DNA from: Robiginitomaculum sp.
GTDB lineage: Bacteria; Pseudomonadota; Alphaproteobacteria; Caulobacterales; Maricaulaceae
Reading direction: 5' to 3'
DNA: 40,335 nt
NCBI GenBank assembly: GCA_026982415.1
Contig: JALSHE010000110.1
Location: 1-40,335 of the forward strand
Shown here piece after piece: positions 25,273-32,330 of this stretch. The notes below the pieces were generated by a model. The model was not told the origin of the DNA. It ran no database searches and was given only the letters and a program-made list of their open reading frames with translations. Position numbers and translations under genes: made by a program. The number at the start of each line of letters is the position of its first letter. The stretch's first letter is position 1.

Positions 25273-25512
25273 ATGAATTCTGACGATATTAAAAACAGAT
25301 ATTTACAAACGGATTTACTCCGTAATGCATCGAATATGCTACAAGTGGTCGCCTGTATGGACGATGCGTCCTTGCGGGATATAAGTAATATAGTAGTACA
25401 AATAGACGAGCTTGCGGACAAAATGGAGGAACGGATTGGTGAACCTGAAGTGGCACCCACGCCTGACACTACACAACGTAAGTCACCAAAATTGACTTTG
25501 GTAAGTCCTTAA
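25273..25512 (+). CDS. Small hypothetical protein
   Basis: 79 aa with a GAGG ribosome site about 8 nt before the ATG. Not recognised. The sequence is helical and acidic in the first 55 residues (LRNASNMLQVVACMDDASLRDISNIVVQIDELADKMEERIGE), which could form a short coiled coil. A Pro/Thr-rich tail follows, ending KLTLVSP. No signal peptide or membrane segment. The upstream region is AT-rich with a TTGACA at 25224-25229 and a near-palindrome at 25213-25225. It is convergent with the methyltransferase gene, 7 bp apart. Reality of the gene is supported by ribosome site and protein-like composition only. Confidence 0.55.
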   Translation: MNSDDIKNRYLQTDLLRNASNMLQVVACMDDASLRDISNIVVQIDELADKMEERIGEPEVAPTPDTTQRKSPKLTLVSP

Positions 25513-25519
25513 TGGACAC

Positions 25520-26134
25520 CTAACCAGAAGCTTGACCCCAGTAATTATAAGAAAGAATTTTGGGTCCCGGAATATAATCTTGCTCTATTACGTCTATAGA
25601 AAGCCCGGCGCCTTTCAGGAGCCTCGGTATATCCCGGCCAGAATGACAGCCGCCAGCGATATTTTTCCAAATAGGGTCGATCCGGTTTTGCCATTTATGC
25701 ACATTGGTATCGGGTGCCTGGCCGTGCTCACAAAATAGTAGTTTTGCACCGGGCTTGAGCAGTCGTTTCATCTCGCGCAGCGCTTTTATGGGGTCAGGGA
25801 TTGTACACAGAGAATAGGTCACGACAACAGTATCTGCGCAAGTATCTGGCAACGGAATACTTTCGCCGGACAAGCCGAGCCGCTCCAAGGGTTTATGAAA
25901 TTCCGCCCGTTTTGCGGCGGCTTTTTTCCAAACATATTCGTCTGGATCTATGCCGATTAATTTACTGACTTTGTCCTGATCATAATAGGGCAAATTATGC
26001 CCCGACCCGATACCGATTTCCACTACATCGCCATAAGCTAACGGAATGATCTTGGCCCGTTGTTTGCGGATCGGTTTAGTGGCACAGGCGCAATCAAGCA
26101 CATGGGGCAAGATATGTCGGTTATAAAATCCCAT
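25520..26134 (-). CDS. Class I SAM-dependent methyltransferase
   Basis: 204 aa. Motif I is VVEIGIGSGHNLPYYD (near residues 37-52), the post-I acidic strand is LIGIDPDEY, motif II lies in ADTVVVTYSLCTIPDPIKALREMKRLLKPGAKLLFCEHG, and a C-terminal GGCHSGRDIPRLLKGAGL block follows. The overall pattern resembles the METTL7/phospholipid-methyltransferase-like group of small methyltransferases. The substrate is unknown. It starts 9 bp after the lipoprotein gene stop, so the two probably share a transcript. Confidence 0.88.
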   Translation of the reverse strand: MGFYNRHILPHVLDCACATKPIRKQRAKIIPLAYGDVVEIGIGSGHNLPYYDQDKVSKLIGIDPDEYVWKKAAAKRAEFHKPLERLGLSGESIPLPDTCADTVVVTYSLCTIPDPIKALREMKRLLKPGAKLLFCEHGQAPDTNVHKWQNRIDPIWKNIAGGCHSGRDIPRLLKGAGLSIDVIEQDYIPGPKILSYNYWGQASG

Positions 26135-26143
26135 GACGTTTAT

Positions 26144-26629
26144 CTATTTACGCTTCATAGTTACCTGTATACTGGTTTTATCTTCCTTGAGAATTAAGGT
26201 CTTTTTGTCTAATTTGACAATGGTGGATGTGCCTGCTTGTGATTTCATCTGCTGTGCCATTATACCGCCCATATCTGGCATACCGGGAATGTTGGTTTTC
26301 ATTTTTATATCAGCATCGGTAATTGTTTCGCTCAGTGTGTTACCCTCAATCGACCATGTGGACTCGGTGGCAATGGTCATATCTAACTTAACGGGCAAGC
26401 CAGCACCAGACATGGACATATTACCGCTCGCTTTAGCCGTATTGTCTTTGGAATAGGTGGATGTCATATCCGAAAACGTGATTGTCATGCCGCTTTCTGT
26501 CACCGTTGTCGGCTCGGAAGCCACCCATGTACCAACCAGCAAATCGTCAGAAGTGCCCTTCTTGCCACCGCAAGCCGAGAGCGTGATGAGTAAGAATGTG
26601 GTGAATGCTAAAAATAAAATACGTTTCAT
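26144..26629 (-). CDS. Predicted lipoprotein of unknown function
   Basis: 161 aa from the ATG at 26629, preferred because the upstream in-frame TTG codon overlaps a TGAGGAT ribosome site. It has a lipoprotein signal peptide, MKRILFLAFTTFLLITLSAC, with lipobox LSAC. The mature part starts with a LVGTWVAS strand and alternates short polar strands (TYSKDNTAKASGNMSM, WSIEGNTLSETITD), reminiscent of lipocalin-like or META-type beta barrels that begin with an L.G.W motif. No firm family is recognised. It is probably outer-membrane or periplasm anchored, and is followed by the methyltransferase gene in the same orientation. Confidence 0.8.
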   Translation of the reverse strand: MKRILFLAFTTFLLITLSACGGKKGTSDDLLVGTWVASEPTTVTESGMTITFSDMTSTYSKDNTAKASGNMSMSGAGLPVKLDMTIATESTWSIEGNTLSETITDADIKMKTNIPGMPDMGGIMAQQMKSQAGTSTIVKLDKKTLILKEDKTSIQVTMKRK

Positions 26630-26711
26630 GACTATCCTCAATGTGGTTGTGTTGTTTTATCAAGAAAAACCTTAACTAAGTATGGGCAACATTGCAACAA
26701 GGATAAGCGTT

Positions 26712-28115
26712 TTAGGTCGTGTGATCTTCCGCGACAAGCGGCAAGCCGACCACAAAGACTGTGCCGCCTGCGCCCGTCGTCTCCAAAGATAAATTGCCGC
26801 CTTGCGCCCGGGCCAACTCTCTGGATATGGTTAGGCCAAGTCCGGTTCCGCCTTTTCGAGCGCCGGTGGTAAATGCTTTGAACATATCTGCTTTGACACG
26901 ATCCGGAATACCCGGCCCCGTATCTGTGATTTTGATACAGGCTTTACCGTCTTTGCTGTCTGCCGTTACTTTTAGAATTTGTCTGTGGCTTACCTGCATA
27001 GCCTGCACGGCGTTGCGGAACAGATTGTGGAAAATTCTATAACTATGGTCAGGGTCTACCATCACCATCAAATCGCCCGGAACGGCGTTGACAAACTTCA
27101 CTTCGCCCTCTTCGGCCATGCTATCTGCTGCGGCCTCGTCTAAGAGTTTGGTGAGAACAACAGGCCGGGGTTCTGGCTTTTCCTGAGCGCTTTGCGAAAA
27201 ACTGAGCGTGGCTTCGCAGAGCTTCACGCCGCGATCGACGGAGCGCACCAACCGTTCACCCATACCTCTAATACGCTCGTCCGGGTCGCTGGCTAAACGG
27301 TCGGAAATAAGCTGGGTCGAAGTCAGGACATTGCGCAGATCATGATTAATCTTGGCCATAGCCATGCCCAGTGTCGCGAGGCGTTCTTGCTGTTTAAGCG
27401 CCGTGCGGATACCAGATTTCATGTCGCGAAATTCCCGCTCCAACTGTCCAATTTCGTCATTGCGTGTGACTGGTTTTTCTACGTCCGTTCGCTTGCGCGG
27501 GTCTTTGCGGAACCGCGCTAAACCGCGTGCCAATTGACGGATGGGGCGAACTATAATTCGCGACAAAGCCCCATAGATCATCATTCCGGTCAACAGGGAA
27601 ATCGCCAAAGACCACAACAATACCCGTTTACTATAATCCAGCATGGCAGCTTTCAGGGCGCTCTGCGGAACCAAAACTTCGAGGGCATCGACGCCGTCCA
27701 CGGTCGGCTCTGACAAAATGCGGATATAGGCACTGCCGTCCCCAAAGAAATCGCGAAAGCTGTCGCGAAATAGCGGCAAGCCGCGCTCGCCCCGCAAATC
27801 GGCCAGAATAATTTCGTCCGTAAGCGGCGGCATACCCAAAACCAATTGACTCATACCGTCCCGCTTTTGCGCCACCATGCTAACATCGGTGTCTTGCATA
27901 AAGCGGTTACTCAGCATTTCACCGCCCTCATAATTGGGCACTCCCTCAATAGCCAAAGTCAAAAGACCAGCCGATTGCGCACGTTCCTTTAGCCAAGTTT
28001 GGCGGAACAGGGCAGCGGACGGAATAAAAATTAAAACTTCCGCCACCATGACAAACAACACTGTCAACAACAGCAATTTTCCGGACAGCCGCCGCATGAG
28101 AATTTTTTCCAACAT
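26712..28115 (-). CDS. Sensor histidine kinase
   Basis: 467 aa. TM1 near residues 13-37, a periplasmic domain of about 125 residues, TM2 near 165-188, and HAMP near 189-240 (RPIRQLARGLARFRKD...NDEIGQLEREFRDM). A HisKA-like helix has the phosphoacceptor His258 in KINHDLRN. The HATPase_c domain has an N box FRNAVQAM, a G1 box DTGPGIP and a G2 box GGTGLGLTISRELARAQGG. The H box is HDLRN, a variant seen in several alphaproteobacterial kinases. No response regulator is adjacent. It is the last gene of the DUF547-TVP38-flavoprotein operon (21-bp gap), so it may sense the redox or envelope state that those proteins manage; that link is inference. Confidence 0.92.
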   Translation of the reverse strand: MLEKILMRRLSGKLLLLTVLFVMVAEVLIFIPSAALFRQTWLKERAQSAGLLTLAIEGVPNYEGGEMLSNRFMQDTDVSMVAQKRDGMSQLVLGMPPLTDEIILADLRGERGLPLFRDSFRDFFGDGSAYIRILSEPTVDGVDALEVLVPQSALKAAMLDYSKRVLLWSLAISLLTGMMIYGALSRIIVRPIRQLARGLARFRKDPRKRTDVEKPVTRNDEIGQLEREFRDMKSGIRTALKQQERLATLGMAMAKINHDLRNVLTSTQLISDRLASDPDERIRGMGERLVRSVDRGVKLCEATLSFSQSAQEKPEPRPVVLTKLLDEAAADSMAEEGEVKFVNAVPGDLMVMVDPDHSYRIFHNLFRNAVQAMQVSHRQILKVTADSKDGKACIKITDTGPGIPDRVKADMFKAFTTGARKGGTGLGLTISRELARAQGGNLSLETTGAGGTVFVVGLPLVAEDHTT

Positions 28116-28136
28116 GGGATAAACTAACGTAGTTGC

Positions 28137-29561
28137 TTAGTGAAATCTAGCCATGAGTGCCGCCAGCTTTCTCGTCTTGGGGGAAAACACCGATTCGGTG
28201 TACCAGGAAGATGCGGCTCGCTTGACGGCTTCAGAGCGGGTTGGATAAGGCGAGATCATTTTGGTTAGATGAATAATTTTCATTTTATTGGCCATAGCCA
28301 GACTTATGATATGGATAAGCTCGCCCGCCCCCTCCCCGACAATCGAAGCCCCGACAATGCGGCCATTGCCCTGCGCAATAATTTTCACCCCACCCTTGGT
28401 GGAGCGCTCGGCAATAGCACGGTCATTTTCTGCGAAATCAAAATGTACTGTCTTAATATCCGAATATTTTCCACGCGCCGACTTTTCGGTCAGACCAATA
28501 CTGGCGAGTTCCGGCTGGGTATAGACGGCGGCAGGCATATTATTGGTTTCTGCGCTAGCCTTAAAAAATGGCACAAAATAAAAGTTCTTGATAATCACAT
28601 TAGCATGATGCCCGGCAATATGGGTCAAGCCGCCGCGCCCCGATACATCACCAACCGCATAGACACGCTTGTTGGATGTGCGCAGAAACTTATCGGTAAC
28701 TACACCGCCGCGCCCCGTTGTAATGCTCGCCGCTTCGAGGTTTAAATTTTCAATAACCGGACGACGCCCTGCAGCCACCAATAAATGTGAACCGCTCAAT
28801 GTCGTGCCGTCTTCAAGGTCAATTGCCACACCAGATTTGGTTTTGCGCACGAGCTTGGTGTTGACAGGGGCATGAAATATGATGCCTTCTTCCTTTAGCG
28901 CATCTATCAAAACCTTGGCATGTTCCGGCTCTGAACGGTCGAGGGGGTGCGCAATATCTATAATCTCCACCTTGCTGCCAAGACGGTTAAAGGTCTGACC
29001 AAGTTCTAGCCCGATAGGCCCCGACCCAATTATCAGCAAATGCTTGGGCAGATCATCAATGGTGAAAATTTCCTCATTGGTGGTGAACGGCGTGTCCTTT
29101 AGCCCCGGAATGGGTGGTGCAGAGGCGCGGCTGCCCGTGGCAATAATGATGCGTTTGGCGCGAGTGATGGTGGTGGCGGATTGCACAATATTGGCGTCTT
29201 TAAAACTGGCGATTTCGCGGATGACCGTGCAACCGAGACCCTCAAACCGTTCTTGAGAATCGACGGGCGCGATGGTTTCTATCACGCCTTTGACATGAGC
29301 TTTGACAGCCTGAAAATCTATTTTAGGCTTAGCGCTCGCAATCCCGAACGGCTCGCCTGTGCTAAATGCGTGGGCATGTTTGGCCGCAGCGATTAGGGCT
29401 TTGGACGGCACACAACCATAGTTGAGACAGTCCCCGCCCATGGCTTCGGCTTCGTACAGCACGACAGAGCGGCCCAATTGCGCCGCGCCGGAGGCGATAG
29501 ACAATCCTCCTGCCCCTGCGCCGATAATACACAGATCGACATTATATTCGGTTTTTGACAT
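28137..29561 (-). CDS. Pyridine nucleotide-disulfide oxidoreductase, MerA/Lpd-like
   Basis: 474 aa with an AGGGGGCAGG ribosome site. The FAD motif is CIIGAGAGGLSIASGAAQLG, the redox-active disulfide is Cys45/Cys50 in CLNYGCVPSK, the NAD(P) motif is IIGSGPIGLELGQ, and VYAVGDVSG contacts FAD. The C-terminal end, where dihydrolipoamide dehydrogenase and glutathione reductase carry HxHPTxxE, reads SPYPTRSE: the base histidine is a tyrosine, as in mercuric-reductase-like enzymes. However, the MerA heavy-metal-binding N-domain and C-terminal Cys-Cys are absent. So it is neither a true Lpd nor a standard MerA. It is encoded between the TVP38 membrane protein (12-bp gap) and a histidine kinase. The electron acceptor is unknown. 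Confidence 0.9.
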   Translation of the reverse strand: MSKTEYNVDLCIIGAGAGGLSIASGAAQLGRSVVLYEAEAMGGDCLNYGCVPSKALIAAAKHAHAFSTGEPFGIASAKPKIDFQAVKAHVKGVIETIAPVDSQERFEGLGCTVIREIASFKDANIVQSATTITRAKRIIIATGSRASAPPIPGLKDTPFTTNEEIFTIDDLPKHLLIIGSGPIGLELGQTFNRLGSKVEIIDIAHPLDRSEPEHAKVLIDALKEEGIIFHAPVNTKLVRKTKSGVAIDLEDGTTLSGSHLLVAAGRRPVIENLNLEAASITTGRGGVVTDKFLRTSNKRVYAVGDVSGRGGLTHIAGHHANVIIKNFYFVPFFKASAETNNMPAAVYTQPELASIGLTEKSARGKYSDIKTVHFDFAENDRAIAERSTKGGVKIIAQGNGRIVGASIVGEGAGELIHIISLAMANKMKIIHLTKMISPYPTRSEAVKRAASSWYTESVFSPKTRKLAALMARFH

Positions 29562-29573
29562 TATACCTGCCCC

Positions 29574-30323
29574 CTAAATTTTCTTTTTGGATAATTTTTT
29601 ATAGACGATGGGTATCATGGACAGAAGCATCAAACCCAATATGGGCAGAATGACCGCTGGTCTAAGCATCAATCCCGATAGCGGCACGTCTTGCCCGGCG
29701 GACAATGCATCACCAATCCCGTTGCCGACACTGACATAAACCAGAGAACCGGGAATAATGCCGAAAAACGTCGTTAGCACATAATTGCGCACTTTTACAT
29801 CAAACAAGGCCGGAACAATATTGACCATGAAAAACGGAAAGATCGGCACAAGCCGCAAGATAAACAAATAAGACAGCTCGTTTTCTTTGAGACCCTTTTC
29901 AAATTTAGCCATGAACGGCCCGGCCTTAGCCGCAAGCCCAGAGCCAAGCGCAGAACGTGCCACCAGAAATATAATCGTCGCGCCAATGGTCGCGCCGATT
30001 ATCACCGCCGGCACACCTGTGGTCAGACCAAACAAAAACCCGGCGAAAATACTGAGAAAACCAGCGCCCGGTACAGATATAGCCACCAAGACTGCATAGA
30101 TTGCAACGAACCCAAACACGGCTAATAGATAATTATCCGCCACGAAGGCTTTCAAAAACTCCTGATTGTCACGCAAAGAATCCAGACTGATATATTTCGG
30201 GCCGCCGAGCGCAAAAAATGCGGTCGAAGCGGCGGCGATAATGGCCAAGGGCAAAAACCGTTTCAGTTTAGATTTTTTCACTTGCGGTTCAAGCGTGGAC
30301 ATATCTGTGGTGTCGGGTTCCAT
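29574..30323 (-). CDS. TVP38/TMEM64 family membrane protein (VTT/DedA-like)
   Basis: 249 aa, with a GAGAG ribosome site before the ATG. The cytoplasmic basic N-terminus is followed by about six hydrophobic segments, starting at LPLAIIAAASTAFFALGG. The VTT core includes SVPGAGFLSIFAGFLFGLTTGVPAVIIGATIGATIIF, a family hallmark, and LRLVPIFPFFMVNIVPALFDV with the conserved R..P..PF/N pattern. The family is related to DedA proteins and eukaryotic TMEM41B/VMP1, which scramble lipids. The bacterial role is not settled. It is second in a four-gene operon with a DUF547 protein upstream (23-bp gap) and the flavoprotein downstream. Confidence 0.92.
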   Translation of the reverse strand: MEPDTTDMSTLEPQVKKSKLKRFLPLAIIAAASTAFFALGGPKYISLDSLRDNQEFLKAFVADNYLLAVFGFVAIYAVLVAISVPGAGFLSIFAGFLFGLTTGVPAVIIGATIGATIIFLVARSALGSGLAAKAGPFMAKFEKGLKENELSYLFILRLVPIFPFFMVNIVPALFDVKVRNYVLTTFFGIIPGSLVYVSVGNGIGDALSAGQDVPLSGLMLRPAVILPILGLMLLSMIPIVYKKLSKKKI

Positions 30324-30346
30324 AGTTTTCTCTCATTTATGGGTAT

Positions 30347-31534
30347 TCATTTAGGCGCGTTTACGTCCCAATCATAGGTGTATTTGTCGATCTTTTTGCG
30401 GCCATCCAATTGGGCAAGTAATTCCGCGTCCGCATATTGGCGCAAATGTGCAAGGACACCCGCCGTATTACCGCCGAAATCAGCCTTGAACCATTTGTAA
30501 ATACTGGAAACTTGCAATCGGCCATTGCTGAACTTCGTGCCGCGCGGTGAATTGATATAGGCGCGGGCGGCGGCCTCTTGGGTGGCAGCAAGGTTCGCAC
30601 TGCTCCAAGGCGTAGTTTTTAAATTTGGGCAACCAATAGAAGCGCAATTGACCATATAATGTACCATAGGCGTTTGGTAGGTCGGGCGCATAATATCGTG
30701 TTCAATATTGTCCAATGACAATTCGCGCCCCTCCACCGTCACCAATTTACGCTTCCAAGGCCCGGCGCGGTAGCCAGATTTTATCTTGCGAATGGAATTC
30801 ACCGGATAGTTTTCGGCCACGACTTGCACCGTAAGCGCATTATAAAGATTTGCCCAATAGGCGATAGCATCATTAGGGGACATGGTAGAGGGTTTTTGGC
30901 TGGCCAAATGATCTATATATTTGCCCAAATTTGCCGTACCGCTCTCTGATGCCTTAAGCGCGGCATAATCAAACCGGGTGAGGCCGTCTGCCCCGGGGTG
31001 GAGGTAGCGTGTCAAGATGTCGCCCCAATACTCTGGTGCGGCCATGATTGCCGGCGCATCCGCTATTCTCGCCGCGCTTATTGGTTCGGACAATGTTTCG
31101 TCCACCTGAACCTGCGCAACCAAAACTGGGTCTGCTCCACCGACTTGTTGCGCGATTTGGGGCACAAACGCTGCGCTAGATGGTGGAGCAGAGGAGGATC
31201 CTGCCACCTTCCCTAAAGCTGACACACTATCTGTAGAGAGGGGGAGAACAGATAGGTTCCGAACAGTAGGGAAACTGGCAGGAAAGCGGGAAAGAAAGCA
31301 AGTTGAAGATTGAAGGGTTGAAGATCGGTTAAGAGTAGAATCACCCACCCCAGAAGGCAAAATTTGCGAACGAGTATCTTGGTTTGGCATCACGATCCCT
31401 AGAGATAGAGATTGAAACAGGCTCGCCCCGTTGTGCGCTGACCATGTTGTTGCTTGCGCGGATGCACTCGTCGCAACCAAACTTATGGTTACTGCCGACA
31501 GCGTCAAAAGTATTTTGTATTGCCTATTGCGCAC
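30347..31534 (-). CDS. Exported DUF547 domain protein with an inserted Ser-rich segment
   Basis: 395 aa from the GTG at 31534, chosen because GGAGG sits 5 nt upstream and the signal peptide starts there (basic RNRQYK, hydrophobic core, ASA cleavage near residue 26). Residues 27-165 are low-complexity, rich in Ser, Pro and Leu; residues 85-112 are encoded by a nested inverted repeat. The DUF547 domain follows from about 170: WGDILTRYLHPGADGLTRFDYAAL, AIAYWANLYNALTVQVV, LSLDNIEHDIMRPTY, YMVNCASIGCPNL (cysteine-containing core) and a terminal YDWDVNAP. DUF547 may be a thiol-protease-like fold, but activity is unproven. First gene of the operon with TVP38, flavoprotein and histidine kinase. Confidence 0.88.
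   Translation of the reverse strand: MRNRQYKILLTLSAVTISLVATSASAQATTWSAHNGASLFQSLSLGIVMPNQDTRSQILPSGVGDSTLNRSSTLQSSTCFLSRFPASFPTVRNLSVLPLSTDSVSALGKVAGSSSAPPSSAAFVPQIAQQVGGADPVLVAQVQVDETLSEPISAARIADAPAIMAAPEYWGDILTRYLHPGADGLTRFDYAALKASESGTANLGKYIDHLASQKPSTMSPNDAIAYWANLYNALTVQVVAENYPVNSIRKIKSGYRAGPWKRKLVTVEGRELSLDNIEHDIMRPTYQTPMVHYMVNCASIGCPNLKTTPWSSANLAATQEAAARAYINSPRGTKFSNGRLQVSSIYKWFKADFGGNTAGVLAHLRQYADAELLAQLDGRKKIDKYTYDWDVNAPK
31200..31282. repeat. Nested inverted repeat inside the DUF547 gene
   Basis: Outer arms CCTGCCACCTTCCCTA (31200-31215) and TAGGGAAACTGGCAGG (31267-31282) pair at 14 of 16 positions. Inner arms CTATCTGT (31227-31234) and ACAGATAG (31248-31255) pair perfectly. The 83-bp element lies in frame within the low-complexity segment. 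A direct repeat GTTGAAGAT occurs nearby at 31302-31310 and 31318-31326. Confidence 0.7.
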
Positions 31535-31680
31535 ATGCGCCTCCAAATTCGTTCAATCTCAATATAGCGCCTTTTGCGCAAATTACATCTCAAGTCAGTT
31601 CACAAAGCCGTGCACATTTCGTGCGCGGACAAACGAGTAAATTAAGCATGGTTTTTACGCACTATAATGCTGGGTATGGC

Positions 31681-31709
31681 TTGACTCGCGTACTTTCGCC
31701 GCCTAAAGA
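31681..31709 (+). promoter_or_regulatory. Candidate promoter for rpmH-rnpA
   Basis: TTGACT (31681-31686), a 17-nt spacer, then TAAAGA (31704-31709), leaving about 50 nt of leader to rpmH. It lies in the 231-bp divergent spacer with the DUF547 gene. Seen by eye only. Confidence 0.35.
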
Positions 31710-31765
31710 CCCCGTCTTGATTTAATTTCGCGCTAAAGTGCGCACTAAAGTGTAGTGAGACCGAT

Positions 31766-31900
31766 ATGAAACGTACATTCCAACCATCAAAAATCGTCCG
31801 CGCCCGTCGTCACGGTTTTCGTTCACGTATGGCCACAAAAAATGGTCGTCTTATTTTGGCGCGTCGTCGCGCCAAAGGCCGTAAGCGCCTGTCGGCTTAA
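31766..31900 (+). CDS. rpmH: 50S ribosomal protein L34
   Basis: 44 aa, too short for most gene scans but unmistakable: MKRTFQPSK start, then [17 protein letters not shown] and the basic tail [12 protein letters not shown]. This is the full family length. L34 is a small rRNA-binding protein of the large ribosomal subunit. It is followed by rnpA 33 bp downstream, the near-universal bacterial order. No strong Shine-Dalgarno is visible besides AGTGAGA at 31753-31759. Confidence 0.98.
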   Translation: MKRTFQPSKIVRARRHGFRSRMATKNGRLILARRRAKGRKRLSA

Positions 31901-31933
31901 AGTCTGCTTAAGGGCAGTAAAAACCGTTCAGAA

Positions 31934-32278
31934 ATGGCCATTAAAAATATCAAACTCGGGAAGCTAAAAAAGCGTTCCGAGTTTTTGTATGTCCGGGACG
32001 GGCGTTATCAGGCTAAGCCCACTGTTGTTATCCAGATGCGCGCCCAATCCGGGACAACCGAAATGATCAATGTCGGCTTTACAGCCACCAAAAAAATTGG
32101 CAATGCCGTGGTGCGCAACAGGTGTAAACGTCGCCTACGGGAATTGGCGAGGGCCTTATTACCTCTACACGGCAAGCCTGGGCATAATTATGTATTCATC
32201 GCACGGGCGGGTACAGCCAAAGCTGAGTGGGTTGATTTGCAAAAAGATGTTGAGAAAGCGCTTTTAAGACTGGCGTAA
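31934..32278 (+). CDS. rnpA: Ribonuclease P protein component
   Basis: 114 aa. It carries LKKRSEFLYVRDGRYQAKPTVVIQ, VGFTATKKIGNAVVRNRCKRRLREL (the RNR..KRR.RE RNA-binding signature, near residues 47-71) and the terminal DLQKDVEKALLRL helix. It binds RNase P RNA and assists 5' maturation of tRNA. It is downstream of rpmH and upstream of yidC. The yidD gene often found at this point is not present; only 52 bp separate rnpA from yidC. Confidence 0.97.
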   Translation: MAIKNIKLGKLKKRSEFLYVRDGRYQAKPTVVIQMRAQSGTTEMINVGFTATKKIGNAVVRNRCKRRLRELARALLPLHGKPGHNYVFIARAGTAKAEWVDLQKDVEKALLRLA

Positions 32279-32330
32279 ATCGGTATAAAGCCCAAAACCT
32301 GAATGCAAAATTTGCAATGAAAGACTTCTC

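Noticed and set aside
28137-29561. Dihydrolipoamide dehydrogenase of a 2-oxoacid dehydrogenase complex
   Set aside because: Catalytic HxHPTxxE is replaced by SPYPTRSE and no E1/E2 genes are near.
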